From NCBI GenBank assembly GCA_003313425.1, contig NHZP01000069.1, positions 124,001-188,000 on the forward strand: a stretch of 64,000 nt of DNA. The letters are read 5' to 3'. A model generated the notes under the pieces. The model worked only from the letters and a program-made list of their open reading frames with translations. It searched no databases and was not told the DNA's origin. Made by a program: the position numbers and the translations under genes. Numbering within the stretch: position 1 is the first letter of the stretch; every line of letters starts with the position of its first letter. This stretch comes from Pseudopyrenochaeta lycopersici (Eukaryota > Ascomycota > Dothideomycetes > Pleosporales > Pseudopyrenochaetaceae). Of this stretch, positions 44,511-56,227 are shown one piece after another.

Positions 44511-45833
44511 AAAGTTTCTTCCGCCAGCGCACGAGCCAGCCTCACATGCATTTGTACGCAAAACTTCAACACCACGTATCTCAGCCAAAATATAATATAA
44601 TTGAATTATTTTTGAAGCAGGAGTTGCACACGCAGTCAGTATTTAGTTTGCCAACCTCGCGCTTGTCTGCATGCAGCAATTCGTCGTGGCATACTCAAGA
44701 TGAGGCGGCGGATGAGCCTCGCTGGTATGCGATGCCAGCACTCTTTCAATGCACTGCAAAAGCTATCCCACTCTTCCTCCGCGGCGCTATAATTGTTATA
44801 CTGAGGATAGAATTTATACATGCGCTTCTTGAGATGCCACCAGAGGTGCTCAATTGGGTTGAGGTCAGGTGAGTACGCTGGCCAGTTGATGGTGGTGATG
44901 TGGTGCTCACGGAGGAACTCACGCGTCACTGCAGCTGTATGGATGCGCGCGTTATCCTGCATAAATAGCTGTGTACGACGCCAATAAGGTAGAAGGCCCT
45001 TTGTCAAGGCTTGAATGTAACTTTGGGCGGAGTAGCCACCTTTTAGAGCATTGAAATCGCGCTCCATTATGACAAGCTTACTTCTCCGTGCTTGCCCACG
45101 TTCATTCAACCATATTGACGCCCACACCATCTGTGCTGGTTTCCTGCTAGTACTGCGGGTTTCTAGCATCCTTAGCTTCCATTTCTCCCATGGGTAGCGG
45201 AAAGCCCACTCTTGATTTTGGCCTGAGCCCTTCTGAACTGAGCACTCATCTGAGAACTTGAGCGTGCACCGATGCCACGGGAAGTGCGAGTACTCCCTAC
45301 AGAACTTGAGGCGCCTTAACGCATGCGCGCGGTTGAGCTTAGGACGTATTTTACAGCGAGATTTAGTGAGGCCTTGTCCTTTAAGATACTTGTATAATGT
45401 GCGCGAGCAAGGTGGCTTCGTTGAGGTGCCATCTGGATTCACAACCACTGCTGCTTCAGCAAGCTCTTTGTACTCAATTTTTGGCTGCGCGCGTACTTTG
45501 CGATAGATGAGCTTTTTCTGATGAAGCGATAGTATAGGTGGTCTGCCGCTGCGAGGTTTGTCTGCTACTGTACCAGTTTGGTGATATTTTTTCCTGAGGT
45601 CGCGTATGCAGCGTTGAGTGCGGCCAAACGCGTCAGCAACTTCAGCGACCGTAGCACCAGCATCCAACCTCCCAATAATCTGATTCCGCTGCTGGACTGT
45701 TAAATTAGGCCCTCTGCGCGTATTTTGGTCTATTTCTTGAAGAATTCGGCGTTGTGGTGGCATAGTTATGATACTGCAAAGTCGAGGTGTTGATGTTGAG
45801 GGGTACGCGTCGCGCTAACGCGGAAGAAACTTT
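44511..45833 (-). mobile_element. Tc1/mariner-type DNA transposon with intact transposase
   Basis: The inverted termini AAAGTTTCTTCCGC lie at 44511-44524 and, reversed, at 45820-45833, followed inward by weaker similarity (CTTCAACACC / ATCAACACC). At 1323 bp it has the normal size for a Tc1-type element. The transposase fills it on the minus strand. A clean TA duplication is not seen: the left flank is GAAT and the right flank GTTA, so one edge may be a base or two further out or altered. Confidence 0.85.
44636..45763 (-). CDS. Tc1-type transposase, 375 residues, DD34E
   Basis: It cuts and pastes its own element by binding the inverted termini. Residues 20-75 form a helix-turn-helix (LTVQQRNQIIGRLDAGATVA, then EVADAFGRTQRCIRDLRKKY) ending in RSGRPP, the GRPR-like hook between two DNA-binding helices. 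The catalytic residues are D172 (KFSDECSV), D270 (FMQDNARIHT) and E305 (YSPDLNPIEHLWW), with 34 residues between the last two as in Tc1 enzymes. No stops, shifts or introns. All catalytic motifs are present, so it may be active. It has no RIP-like damage although the AT-rich flanks do, which suggests a recent arrival or a single copy. Confidence 0.92.
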   Translation of the reverse strand: MPPQRRILQEIDQNTRRGPNLTVQQRNQIIGRLDAGATVAEVADAFGRTQRCIRDLRKKYHQTGTVADKPRSGRPPILSLHQKKLIYRKVRAQPKIEYKELAEAAVVVNPDGTSTKPPCSRTLYKYLKGQGLTKSRCKIRPKLNRAHALRRLKFCREYSHFPWHRCTLKFSDECSVQKGSGQNQEWAFRYPWEKWKLRMLETRSTSRKPAQMVWASIWLNERGQARRSKLVIMERDFNALKGGYSAQSYIQALTKGLLPYWRRTQLFMQDNARIHTAAVTREFLREHHITTINWPAYSPDLNPIEHLWWHLKKRMYKFYPQYNNYSAAEEEWDSFCSALKECWHRIPARLIRRLILSMPRRIAACRQARGWQTKY

Positions 45834-47226
45834 GTTACTAGTACCGTAGTAGGTATTTTCGAGAGAGGTATTCGGGATCCGACTCGACCCTCAGTCTATT
45901 TCTTCGCATCCTGATTCGCTCGGTTTCAGCCTGCAGCTCGCCTCATCAATGGTCATGCTCTAATATTCACCCTCGGCGTAGCTTTTATACTCCCTTTATG
46001 CTGTATCTTAAACTAGTTTTGGCAATACTATTATAGGGCATGTGAGTGCCCAAGGAACATAATGAAGTCTTCAAAATATTCAATAAAATAGCCATTTGTG
46101 AGGATTTTAGACTATCTAGAACAGCAGTGGCCGAAGCAAAAAGGGGGAGATTGGATTCCAGCCCCTCAGATTGTCGCGATATAAAATAGTTCAATGTCTA
46201 GCATCAAAGGCGCTCCTAAAGTACGCACTCTATTACCTTAGCTCGTCTACGATTTATGCATCATAGTTCTCTTAAATAATAATCTCTTTATGCTGGTCAT
46301 CTGTCTTGGCAGTCCAGAGAGCCTTCTTGTCGAGGCCGAAACGCGAGTCTTGCATTAGCGTCTTCCTCCTAATCATTCCTTCTTGCTGCACAGAACAGCT
46401 CTAAATCAACTTTGCACGGACTAAACCTCCTGCCAACCAGGTTTATGCACTCTGCATCGTCTGCCACAGAACCGCTTCATTCTTCTCGGAGACCGGCCGA
46501 AATCCAGCAACGTCCTCGAAGATTAGAAGTAATCCTCTGTCGCAAGCCAGGATCATCTGTATTGCTAAGGTTGCTGTGCGCTTCTTGTTTTGAATAGCCA
46601 GGCTAGGACGCAACCAAGAACAATACACTCACTGCATAAAGCCTTCACTCAAGCACCCAAAAGGTGCGGCGTAGTCAACTGTAAGAGCCTCGTGTCCCAA
46701 CAGGTTCAATGTCCACACCGACCACAGCAATGCACCAACATTCCTCAACGCAACAGCGCTACAGCCAATGTAGTCGATAAAGGCGGTTGCACAAACGAGA
46801 TGTTCGGAGATAAAATTACCGATGCGGACGACAATTATCAATCAAAGAGCTGAGAAAGAGCCAGCCAAGCGACGGCGACAAGGATGGCCATGCACCAGGA
46901 AAGAATGCTTATGGTACGGAGAAAGGTGTGCCAAATCTCTAGGAAGTTTTACAAGCGTGAGGCATGAACGGGGGAGAACTGGTATTGCCACGGCCGCACT
47001 TCTGGACCAATTATCTCTTGTAGATGTGTTAGTCTTTTCTTTCAAAGGAAAAGGTGGGGCATTTCGTATTCTCGCTCATTCGTGATTCACCATTGTATTG
47101 GAACAGCATGGATTGGTTTACTTTTGGAGGTCGGACCGAACCGGCCTTGGTAAGGGAAATGAGTACAAAGCGGGGAAATATGACTCATTTTCATTCTCTT
47201 GGAACCCACAATTCTTTCGTCCGTGG
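45834..47226. other. Interval between the Tc1 element and the NmrA-like gene
   Basis: No supported gene. A minus frame at 46841-46629 has a hydrophobic stretch (CATAFIDYIGCSAVALRNVG) but no start or partner exons I can trust. The last part should contain the promoter of the gene at 47356. Confidence 0.4.
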
Positions 47227-47235
47227 TTATATAAG
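47227..47235 (+). promoter_or_regulatory. TATA box of the NmrA-like gene
   Basis: TTATATAAG lies 121 bp upstream of the ATG at 47356, followed by a pyrimidine-rich leader (TTTTCAACATTTTCCTCT). Confidence 0.5.
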
Positions 47236-47355
47236 AGTATGTGTTCAGAGCTCAGAATTGTTCATCTCGACGCAAGTTTTCAAACCGGCCCTATCCCACC
47301 AGCTTTCTACACAATTTTCAACATTTTCCTCTAAACAGGTTTTGTCTTCATAATC

Positions 47356-48476
47356 ATGGCCTTCAACCGTATCGCTGTGTACGGTCACCGTGGATTCGTT
47401 GGTTCTCGAGTTGTTGCTGCTCTAATTGCCTCGGGAGCTCCAATTACTGTTTTGCATCGCTCAAGCTCCGACACTTCTAATATCCCCGACCATGTGAAAA
47501 CAGTAGAAGTAGACGTTCTTGATGAAGACGCTTTGGTTGGTGCCTTGCAAGACATAGACATCGTCATGTCAGTCAAAGCTACTCCGCATCTATACTTTTT
47601 CGAACGTAGGCTGATGGATTTCTTAGTTCCCTTGTCGGAGACGAGGGTACCGACCGGCAGTATGGCTTTGTGAAAGCTATTCCTAGGACTAATGTCCAGC
47701 TTTTCTCCCCTTCAGACTTTTGTCTTCGATACTGCGAGCAGGGCCAGCGAATGCCCTGCATGAAGGCGAAAGCGAACGTTGAGCAGGCTTCTAAAGATGC
47801 TGGAATTCCAACCACCGTTGTCCATGCAGGAAATTTTGCTGAGTTCACCTTGAACACAACGTCAGTCATCAACAGATTAATCACGATATCCATTGGTGAC
47901 TGACCTTCGCAAATTATAGGGCGGTGGGTGTTGACTTGCAGAACAACGTCATGGTCTACATCGGCAACTCCGCTAACGAAAGAGTTACTATGTGGTGCGT
48001 AGCGTTCAAATTCGAAGACCTCTTATAATTTAAATTACATGCTTGGTATTGTTATACTGATTCCTGGTAGTACCAAGAATTACGTAGCAGCTGCATACGT
48101 CGACATATTTACCACCAGACCTATATCCGAGATACAGAATCGGACCATCACCTTGTCAGAGCTTGCACCGACAGGTTTGGAAATTGCTGCGATCATGAAA
48201 GAGAAGAATGGCAGGGACCCCTCTGTTGAGACACGAAGCTTGGAGGACGTCAACCGAACGATCGAGGACTTTATCAGTAAGGAGAGTAATCTCGCTGTTC
48301 CGTCCTACTGCCGCAAGATGTGGGGATCAGGAGAAATGATGAAGATGCTTCCTCAGGATTTGTGGGAGGTTGAGGGTTATAAGAAAGCAACTCTAAAGAG
48401 CCTTGTTATAGAAGGAGAATTGGAAAGCTACAGAGCTTTACCTCCTTTCATTGTAGACTATCTTAAGACGCTGTAA
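47356..48476 (+). CDS. NmrA-like / isoflavone-reductase-type NAD(P)-binding protein, four exons
   Basis: An atypical SDR; relatives reduce aromatic or isoflavonoid compounds or act as redox-sensing regulators. Exons 47356-47567, 47627-47860, 47920-47994 and 48071-48476 join to 927 nt, 308 residues. The introns (59, 59 and 76 bp) start GTCAGT, GTCAGT and GTGCGT and end TTAG, ATAG and GTAG; each restores the frame. The protein starts MAFNRIAVYGHRGFVGSRVV with the G-x-x-G-x-x-G dinucleotide motif at residues 10-16, then SLVGDEGTDRQYGFVKAIPR across the first junction, FSPSDFCLRYCEQG, MPCMKAKANVEQASKDAGIP and TTVVHAGNFAEFTLN. The last exon has AAAYVDIFTT and ITLSELAPTGLEIAAIMKEK. No damage is seen. 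An hAT insertion begins just after the stop and may supply or disturb its 3' end. Confidence 0.88.
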
Positions 48477-49717
48477 GACATAGGCTAGTACAGACTTGTC
48501 GGCAATTCAATATTGATTGATAAGGGTGATATTGATATTGAATTGATATCCAGACCCAAGATTAATATTAAATTAATAATATTGCTAAGAATCACCCGAT
48601 TGGGACTAGCATATAGAATCTATAGTGTTTCAGACACTTTAGGCACCTATAGTCTAGAAAGCCTATTGTTATCGCTTTCTACTTTAGCTGTAATATTACT
48701 AGGATCTTCTGCCAGTATGTAGAGTGTCTGGATAAGCCTGTTCTTATTCTAATTACCCAGAACCTCTGTCATCTCCACAATCTATGCTCCTAGCCTAGCT
48801 CTGTCCTATAAGATAGTTCTCTGTACGCCTAAGAAGACGCGCTTAGCTTCATTAGACATTGGAGGAATAGAAAGGATATCTATCGCTATTTGATAAAGCT
48901 GAGGGTATTCTAGTTACTACTCCTTTTTACACTACTACTCTGAAGGAGAGCAAGTAATCTTACAAGGCTTTACGTTTATAAATTTCTTAAATTTATCCTC
49001 CTCTTCTTCCTCTTCTATAACGTTAAGCTCCGCCGTAAGCCTCTTAAATTTTAAGAGTTCTTATTATAAATTATCTGCCTTCTTCTGCGACTTTAGAAGA
49101 GGCAGATCCTTATAATTTACCTAAATCTCTCTTATAGTAGTAAAGGCTAGTTCTCTCTAGGAGGATACCTAATTAATATTAATATACTTAAGGCGGCGTT
49201 AGGGATAGAGGAGGAGGGCTATAGTATAGGCAGGCGCTTTATTAGAGGATTTATAATACTTATTAAGGATATACTACCTTATATTAATAGAGTTAACTAT
49301 ATAGGAGTTATTTTTATATTAAATCTACTTAAGATTAGCAGTATAAATAAGTTTTTTATTAGTAACATACCTTTACTTCCTTATAGTGTTTAAAGAGGAT
49401 ATCTATTGTCTAGAGAGCTTAGTTAAGCAATAACTAGTTAGCTTCCTGTGTAAGTATTGCTTAATTAAATAGCTGTAAGAATTTAAGAGTTATTGTAAGA
49501 GTCTCTTAATCTTCCGCAGAAAGAACAGCGCTACTAAGGGCTCTATAATGCTTTTAACAGAACTTATTTAAAGTATCCTGCTTCTTAACAGCTAATATAA
49601 TTAACTTGTACTAGGAGTTCTAGCGTGTCGCGTTATCAATGCCTAGAAGCTTCTTAGTAAGTGCCTCCTACTTATTAGTTAATATAGTAGAGGAGCGAAT
49701 ATAGACAGCGATACTAT

Positions 49718-49882
49718 TGTCAGATTGTCAAATACAAGGAAAGAGCGATAAATAGTAGGACTAATAACTAGTGCGATCTACGGAACCTCCGGAAGCAGAG
49801 GAGCTATAGAAGAAAGCAGCAGACAGAACACAATTAATCGAATCTAATTTTTCTGACTAAAAACATTTATTAAATTCTAACA
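49718..49882 (+). repeat. 5' LTR of Copia C
   Basis: 165 bp, TGTCAGATTG...TTCTAACA. It differs from the 3' copy at about five sites, all transitions. This copy keeps C at the outer (left) sites and is changed at the inner end (CTAACA against CTGACA). Confidence 0.93.
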
Positions 49883-52800
49883 ATTAAGAGTCTTACTGAC
49901 CCTATAGCGAGCGAGGACTATATCTTACGCAAATATTACTAGCGTACGCGACGCTACGATAATCCTTACTAACTACATAAACTACACGCTATAGTTACTA
50001 TAACTAAAAGTAAAAGCAGAGTTCTACGACGTATAGGCAATCGCAGACCCTAATAGAACTAGAGAACCTTTACTAGAACTGATCCCTCTAGTCCTACTAC
50101 GATTAGCTGACTACGTACCAGCTGTAATCTAACAACTAGCACCCAGCGCGCTGTCAAACTCTTAAGGTAACTAGGTTGGATTATCAAGCTAGATATTGAG
50201 ATTAAACCCGTCCCGAACTGATGCAACTCCAGCTACACTAATAAAACTATTAGACTTATCACCTAAAAGCTAGGAAATATATAAGGCTGATTAAGATAAC
50301 TACAAGGTATAACTTGAAGCCTACAAGATTAACGAGAAGAAATACGACAGAGAACGGGCTAACTATTAGTTACTTGCAACACACATTCAGAGCACTGTAT
50401 CAGCGCACATTCAGCGCAACTGCTGCCTTCCTGGTACTACAATTCGCTAATAGATTGTTGATATCTAAAGGACAGTAGGAATTAACCCACTTGAAGAACG
50501 CTAACGAGCACGAACAAGATATTACAATGCATTGAAGCTAATAAGGACCCCAGTAAACTAGGATATCTAGCTTACTAAATATAATTAAGCAGTAACTAAC
50601 GCTGAGACTAAAGGAGTCGCGGAGGTACAACATAATAACGATATTATAGAAGATTTCTTGTCGGCAGTAGAAATAGTAGCACCTATGTGGGTAACTGCCT
50701 TCTCTAGCTAGGTAGCTAGAGGTGACCTAGACTATAATAGAAAAGAAATAATAAAACTCTTCTAGGAATATATAAGCCGCTCCTACCTATAAAAGGGTAA
50801 GCAGAAGAGCGCTTTCGCTGCTAGAGACGCTGCATACCCCGCTGGCGGTAAATCTAACTAGGGCGCATAGAGGGACGCCTCTAGTATAGCTGAAGAAGCA
50901 TTATTAGCCTTATAGGGCAAGAACTATAGTAGAATCTAGAGAAAACGCAAATTTAGGTAAAGCAGTACTAGATCTAAGTATTCCTCTCTAGAGGATACGG
51001 CGGCAGTTAAAGGCATAATATGCTATGCTTGTGAACAGCGCTATAATCTTTTTAATTGTTTCTATCTAAACGAAGATAAAGTACTTGCGTGGTTTACACT
51101 AGATTTAAGGATAGCTAAACTCGTTAAGTACAAAAGAAAGTATAACCTAGAGCTAATTAAATTATTAGACTTAAAGCGCCAACAATCTAAGACGCCGCTA
51201 ATTAAGAATTCGCACATACTAACCCCTGAAGTTATAAAAGATTGACTAGAAGGAAGAGTTATATTAATAATTAAAGCCGCGTATACCGCGTTAGAGTTCT
51301 TAATTAAGAACTAATTGTATCTGCTAAAGAATGCATTTATCCTTAATTCGGGCGCGACTATACACATCTGTAATATAGCGCAACGCCTAACTTACCTCTG
51401 TCTACCTACCCCTAGTGACTGCGTGTGGGCAGGCGATGCGTAAATATAGATTAAAGGGTATAGCACTGTATATATTAAAGTTAAGTTACTATATAGTATA
51501 GAGATACTCTAATTAGAGAACGTTACCTTCTGCCTAGAAATTCTATGTAACCTTGTCTCGTTTAGACTACTTAGACAGTAAGGAATTTAGTAGGATAATA
51601 AGAATAAACCTACAACGTTAAAGAGATGGGACAACTTAATTATTGTATACCTGACGGAAGCACATGACTAATAGGTACTCGAGCAATTAGATGCAAACGA
51701 TAGTGCTTTTCACACCTGATTTAACTCTTGAACTAAGCGGGCGCTGTAAAGAGTAAGTGCAATACTATAGTATAAGCGCCTAGGATATCTAGGGCCCGCA
51801 GTAATTAAACACCTCGTCTAACAATCTAAGGGGGTGCGTATTAAAGGCGTTACTACAGTTGAGTGTGACGCATGTAGGAGAGCTAAATTAAAGCGCAGGA
51901 TCTGCAGAGAACCCTGACTGAGCGAAGAAGGACTAGGAGAATAAATTATAATTGACTTTTATGACTACGAAGTTGGGAGCTACTTAAAGGAAAAGAGCTA
52001 AATGCTTATTACTGACTGATTCTTAGCATATAACTAGGACTTCTACTTCGCTGATAACAGACTAGCATAATCTATTATTTAATTACTAAATAATTTTACT
52101 TACTTCCTATATACGCAGTTTAATATTTCTGTAAAAGTAATTAAGGCGGATAACGAGATAGTGACCGTTAAGCTAGAAGTTAAGAGATAGTGCACGTCTA
52201 AAGGCATAAAGGTAGAGCCTTCTACTCCTAATACCTAATTATAGAATAGCGGAAGAGAACGCTTAGGGGGTGTAATAAAAGAAAAGGCACGTACAATACG
52301 GCTAGATGCTAATCTTCCCTAGGAACTATAGCTAGAAATTATAAGAGCGGTAGTATATCTGTATAATAGAACGCCGAACTACTTAAACTACTAGAAAAGC
52401 CTATACGAGGTATTCTTTACAAGGGTTGCTGCTATGAATGGTATCGTTACTAGGCTACAGAAACCAAACTAAGCTTATCTTAAAGCATATGGCTGCAAGG
52501 TATTTGTAATAACTAACGATACCTACTAAGGAAAGTCGCGACTATAACGCTTAGATCCAAAAGCCTAGATTAGCTATCTTATTAGCTATTAATCTACAAA
52601 CATCTACTAAGTTTAGATCCTGTTACTAGCTAAAGTTATTAGCATAAGAGACGTAGTCTTTAATAAAAGCGTAGTGTTTAGCAGCAAAACAGAAGATCTT
52701 ATAGATAACCTTATACATAATACCCTGCAGGAGATTGCAACGTAGGTAAAAACGATTAAACTACCTACGCCACCGCGACAGAGACAGCCTAAGACTAGGT

Positions 52801-54791
52801 TATTCTACGAAGACGATATAATAATAGGAGAGAGTTTAAGCCTACAAGGTTAAAAGTTAAGAGATTGCTAAAGTAGAAAAGTAATAGACTTATACCTAAC
52901 GCCGCTAGACACTCTACTACCTGTAGCTCTCCTTAGCTAGGCGTAGACTAACAAACTTAAAGGTAATAGCACGACGATATAAGGCTTGTTAAAAACAGAA
53001 CTATAGCTAGTAGTATTTATAGCCGGCACTTAAGCAGGGCACGTAGGGGAACACAAAGGCAAGCCTATTAATAAGGCACAGCTAAAGAGAATGCTAGCAA
53101 AGGGGGTGAAGCCTTACTAAAACTAATTGCCACCTCTGCTAACAACTTACCTAAAGCTTAAAGATTATCCTTTACACGAAATGTTTAAGGAAGCTAAACA
53201 AGAACACCTAAGGAGCTATAAACAAATAAAGTCCTGGGCTGAAGTGCTAATTACTCCTATTAAACAGAAAGGCTACTAAATATTAGACTGCATGTGGGTG
53301 TATACCTACAAATTAGATAAATACTATCGCCTTATTAAATGTAAAGCATAACTAGTTGTTCGTAGTAATTAGTAACAAAACATTACGTTATAAGACACAT
53401 ACGCAGCTACTTTAGCTAGCAGGTCTTTTCGAATGCTTATAGTAATCGCTGCCAAGTTTAACCTTAAACTTAAACAGTACAACGTTACTAACGCATTCGT
53501 GCATGTAACTATAGATAGAGAAATCTATATAAGAATACTACGAGGATACTAGAAGCCTAGAACAATTCTTAAGCTTAAAAAGGCACTTTACAGTCTTTAA
53601 ATTTCACCGCTCCTATAGTAGAAAGAATTCGTCTTAACCCTTACTAAACTAGGCTTTAAATAAGTGCTATATAAGGCCTGCTGCATAATTAAGGATAGCA
53701 TTATTATCTTCTTTTATATTAATAATATTATCTTAGCCTACTACTAGAAGAAGGAGGTAGAAGCTTAATAAGCTATTAAGGCTCTTTAAGAAAGATACAC
53801 CTTTACAGGTGGAGAAGACCTGTAATAGTTCCTCGGTGTTAAAGTTATTAGAGACCGAGAATAATAATTAATTTAACTCTTCTAGTTAGCCTATGCTAAC
53901 AAAATTAGCAGACTTACAGATAGGAAAGATGTCCGACATAATACCCTAATAGCAAGCGTTAAACTCTAGCTACGCGAGGGATTAGTATTACTAGTAGAAG
54001 TTAATAAATACTAGCGTAAGATTGGTTCTTTACTATTTACCGCCGTTACAACACGACTAGATATCGCCTTCGCAACATCGCACCTTATACGCTTCCTCGT
54101 TAACCCTAGCACGGAGTATTAGGAGGCTGCTGACAGAGTCCTGCTATACCTTGCAGCGATAAAATTAAGAGCACTCTAATTAGGAGGAGGCGACAAGCTT
54201 AAAGTAGCCAGCGACGCATCATTTGCCGATAATACAGTTGATAGAAAGAGTTCGCAAGGTTATATGATTAAGCTATTTAGTGGTCTTATTACTTAGAGAG
54301 TAAGTAAACAGGACACGGTTACTACGTTAACGACTAAAGCAGAACTGCTAGCACTCTCCTAAGTAGCAAAGGAAGCTATCTTTACCTCGCGACTTCTTAA
54401 GGAGCTCTAGATATTATTACTAGAGTCAACTATTATAATTTAATGCGACAATATATAGATAATTTAACTTGTTACGGAAGAGATTGTAAAACTTTAAACT
54501 AAACTTTAATATGTAGACATCTATAACTACTAGCTACGATAAGAAGTATTACTTAGACAAATTTAAGTTAAATACGTAGAGTTATCGTAAATACTAGCAG
54601 ATAGACTTACTAAAGCGCTGCCCTTAAACAAATAGGAGAACTTTCTTAATTAATTAGGACTAGTAAATAAGAAACTAGCCTTAGTAAAAGAGTTAAAACT
54701 CGAAGACATATAGACTTAAATAGAGGATCTAATAATCGCATAAGATATAGGTTTGCGTTAGCTTAGAAGATTACTCTAAGCTGAGGGGGTG

Positions 54792-54956
54792 TGTTAGATT
54801 GTTAAATACAAGGAAAGAGCGATAAATAGTAGGACTAATAACTAGTGCGATCTACGGAACCTCCGGAAGCAGAGGAGCTATAGAAGAAAGCAGCAGACAG
54901 AACATAATTAATTGAATCTAATTTTTCTGACTAAAAACATTTATTAAATTCTGACA
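54792..54956 (+). repeat. 3' LTR of Copia C
   Basis: 165 bp, TGTTAGATTG...TTCTGACA. Changed at the inner (left) sites, unchanged at the outer end. Confidence 0.93.
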
Positions 54957-56227
54957 ACTATAGAGGCTCCTAAGCGCTCCATTAGACTGCCACCTAGCCT
55001 CGTTAAGGAGTCGCATTCTTTTACCTTTCTTATTGCCTCTCTTCTTACGAAGCTGCTCTTATAATACTTTAACTACAGTAATATCTAACTCCTCTTTTAC
55101 AGCCTTAATAGCAGCCTTAAGGGCTTCTACTATAGTTACAAAGAGGAAGGTATTAAGAGATAGATTAATTATATAACTGCTGCATTAAATCCGCCTCTTT
55201 TTTACATTAAATTCTACCCTAATTTTTATAAGAGCATTTGTAATAGCCCTATAATAAGTATCGTTACTAGAAGTATTATCCCTAATAATATAGCCTATCT
55301 TCTCCGTAACCTTATAGGCTTATATTATCTTAAGAATATGCCTTACTATTATCTTGCTGCTGTAAGAGAAGCAACACTATAGGAGGGAGAGGAGAGCTTT
55401 GCGGAGGGTGTAGTCGTGTCTAACGAATTACGCGCAGATACTAAGGAATAATTTCTAATTTACTAATAACTAGAGATTAATAGAGTAGTAGATTTAAGAC
55501 TTTGCCCTGTATAGGCGCTTCTTAATAGTAGCGTAGTGTGTTTTAAAGCTTCGCTTAATGTAGATAGGTATAGTAGTATGTAACTTAATAAGTAGGTTTT
55601 CGACCTCTAGATTAACTGCTATTAGGAGCGCTTAGTATTCTAGCTATTTAATACAGTTAAAAGGTAAGCGGCAGTAAGTAATAAGCTAGATTTATACCTT
55701 ATAGAAGGCGTCTTTGTTAAGCGCCTTCGTAAGAACCTCCTCCACATCCTTAGTATTCTTCTCTACCTACTTCTTTACTAACATTTGAAGGGCTGCTTAG
55801 AGAGAGACTTGCTGTACTTTCTTTCCCTTCGGCTCTTTAACATTAATATAGACTTAATGTAGATTCGCTATATAAGTCCTAGCGTTAGTAGTAATAGCAG
55901 TAGCCTAGGGTTTCCTATAGCCGTTACAGTCCTTATAATACATTAGTAATTGCCCTAACTTATCGCGCATTGCCTTATTATTCTCTGGCTTCTGAAAGTG
56001 TGTCCATATATCAGCAGCACGCCTCTTTCTTAACTTTACGTCCTCACGGCTACGGTCAGGTCGATGTGGTTTGTTATTGAGGAAGCGCCATAGGCTAGGA
56101 GAGGCTCTGGAGGAAGGCGTAGTGGGTAGAGAGGGTGTGGATGAGGAGGAAGGAGGTCGGATAGGCCGACCTTGGGAGTTCTGGGAGGCCATAACGTTGT
56201 AGAATGGTTTATGGCGGTGGTTGTGGA

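Larger units (their letters stand above)
49718..54956 (+). mobile_element. Copia C: complete but RIP-decayed Ty1/copia retrotransposon in hAT-1
   Basis: 5239 bp with two 165-bp LTRs (49718-49882, 54792-54956) and target duplication ACTAT (49713-49717, 54957-54961). A polypurine tract (54777-54791) precedes the 3' LTR. The interior reads left to right: a zinc knuckle CYACEQRYNLFNC (51021-51059, the His of C-x2-C-x4-H-x4-C turned into Tyr), a pol segment homologous to Copia A, and a reverse-transcriptase box YINNI (about 53709-53732) in place of Y-V-D-D-I. TAA/TAG codons are dense. It belongs to the same family as Copia A (LTR core and interior). Confidence 0.93.
48700..56192 (-). pseudogene. 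hAT-1 transposase, split by Copia C and full of stops
   Basis: The ATG at 56192 opens MASQNSQGRPIRPPSSSSTP, then a Ser/Pro stretch and KLRKRRAADIWTHFQKPENN, a BED-finger-like N-terminus. It runs left with stops to 54962, is cut by Copia C, and resumes from 49712 down. Near 48900-48720 the minus strand gives YQIAIDILSIPPMSNEAKRV and FLGVQRTIL, the C-terminal hAT dimerisation domain that assembles the transposase. Many TAG/TAA codons replace Trp and Gln. The N-terminal third (56192-55905) is the least damaged part. Confidence 0.8.

Noticed and set aside
44546..44872. A 108-codon plus-strand frame
   Set aside because: Antisense shadow of the Tc1 transposase and its terminus.
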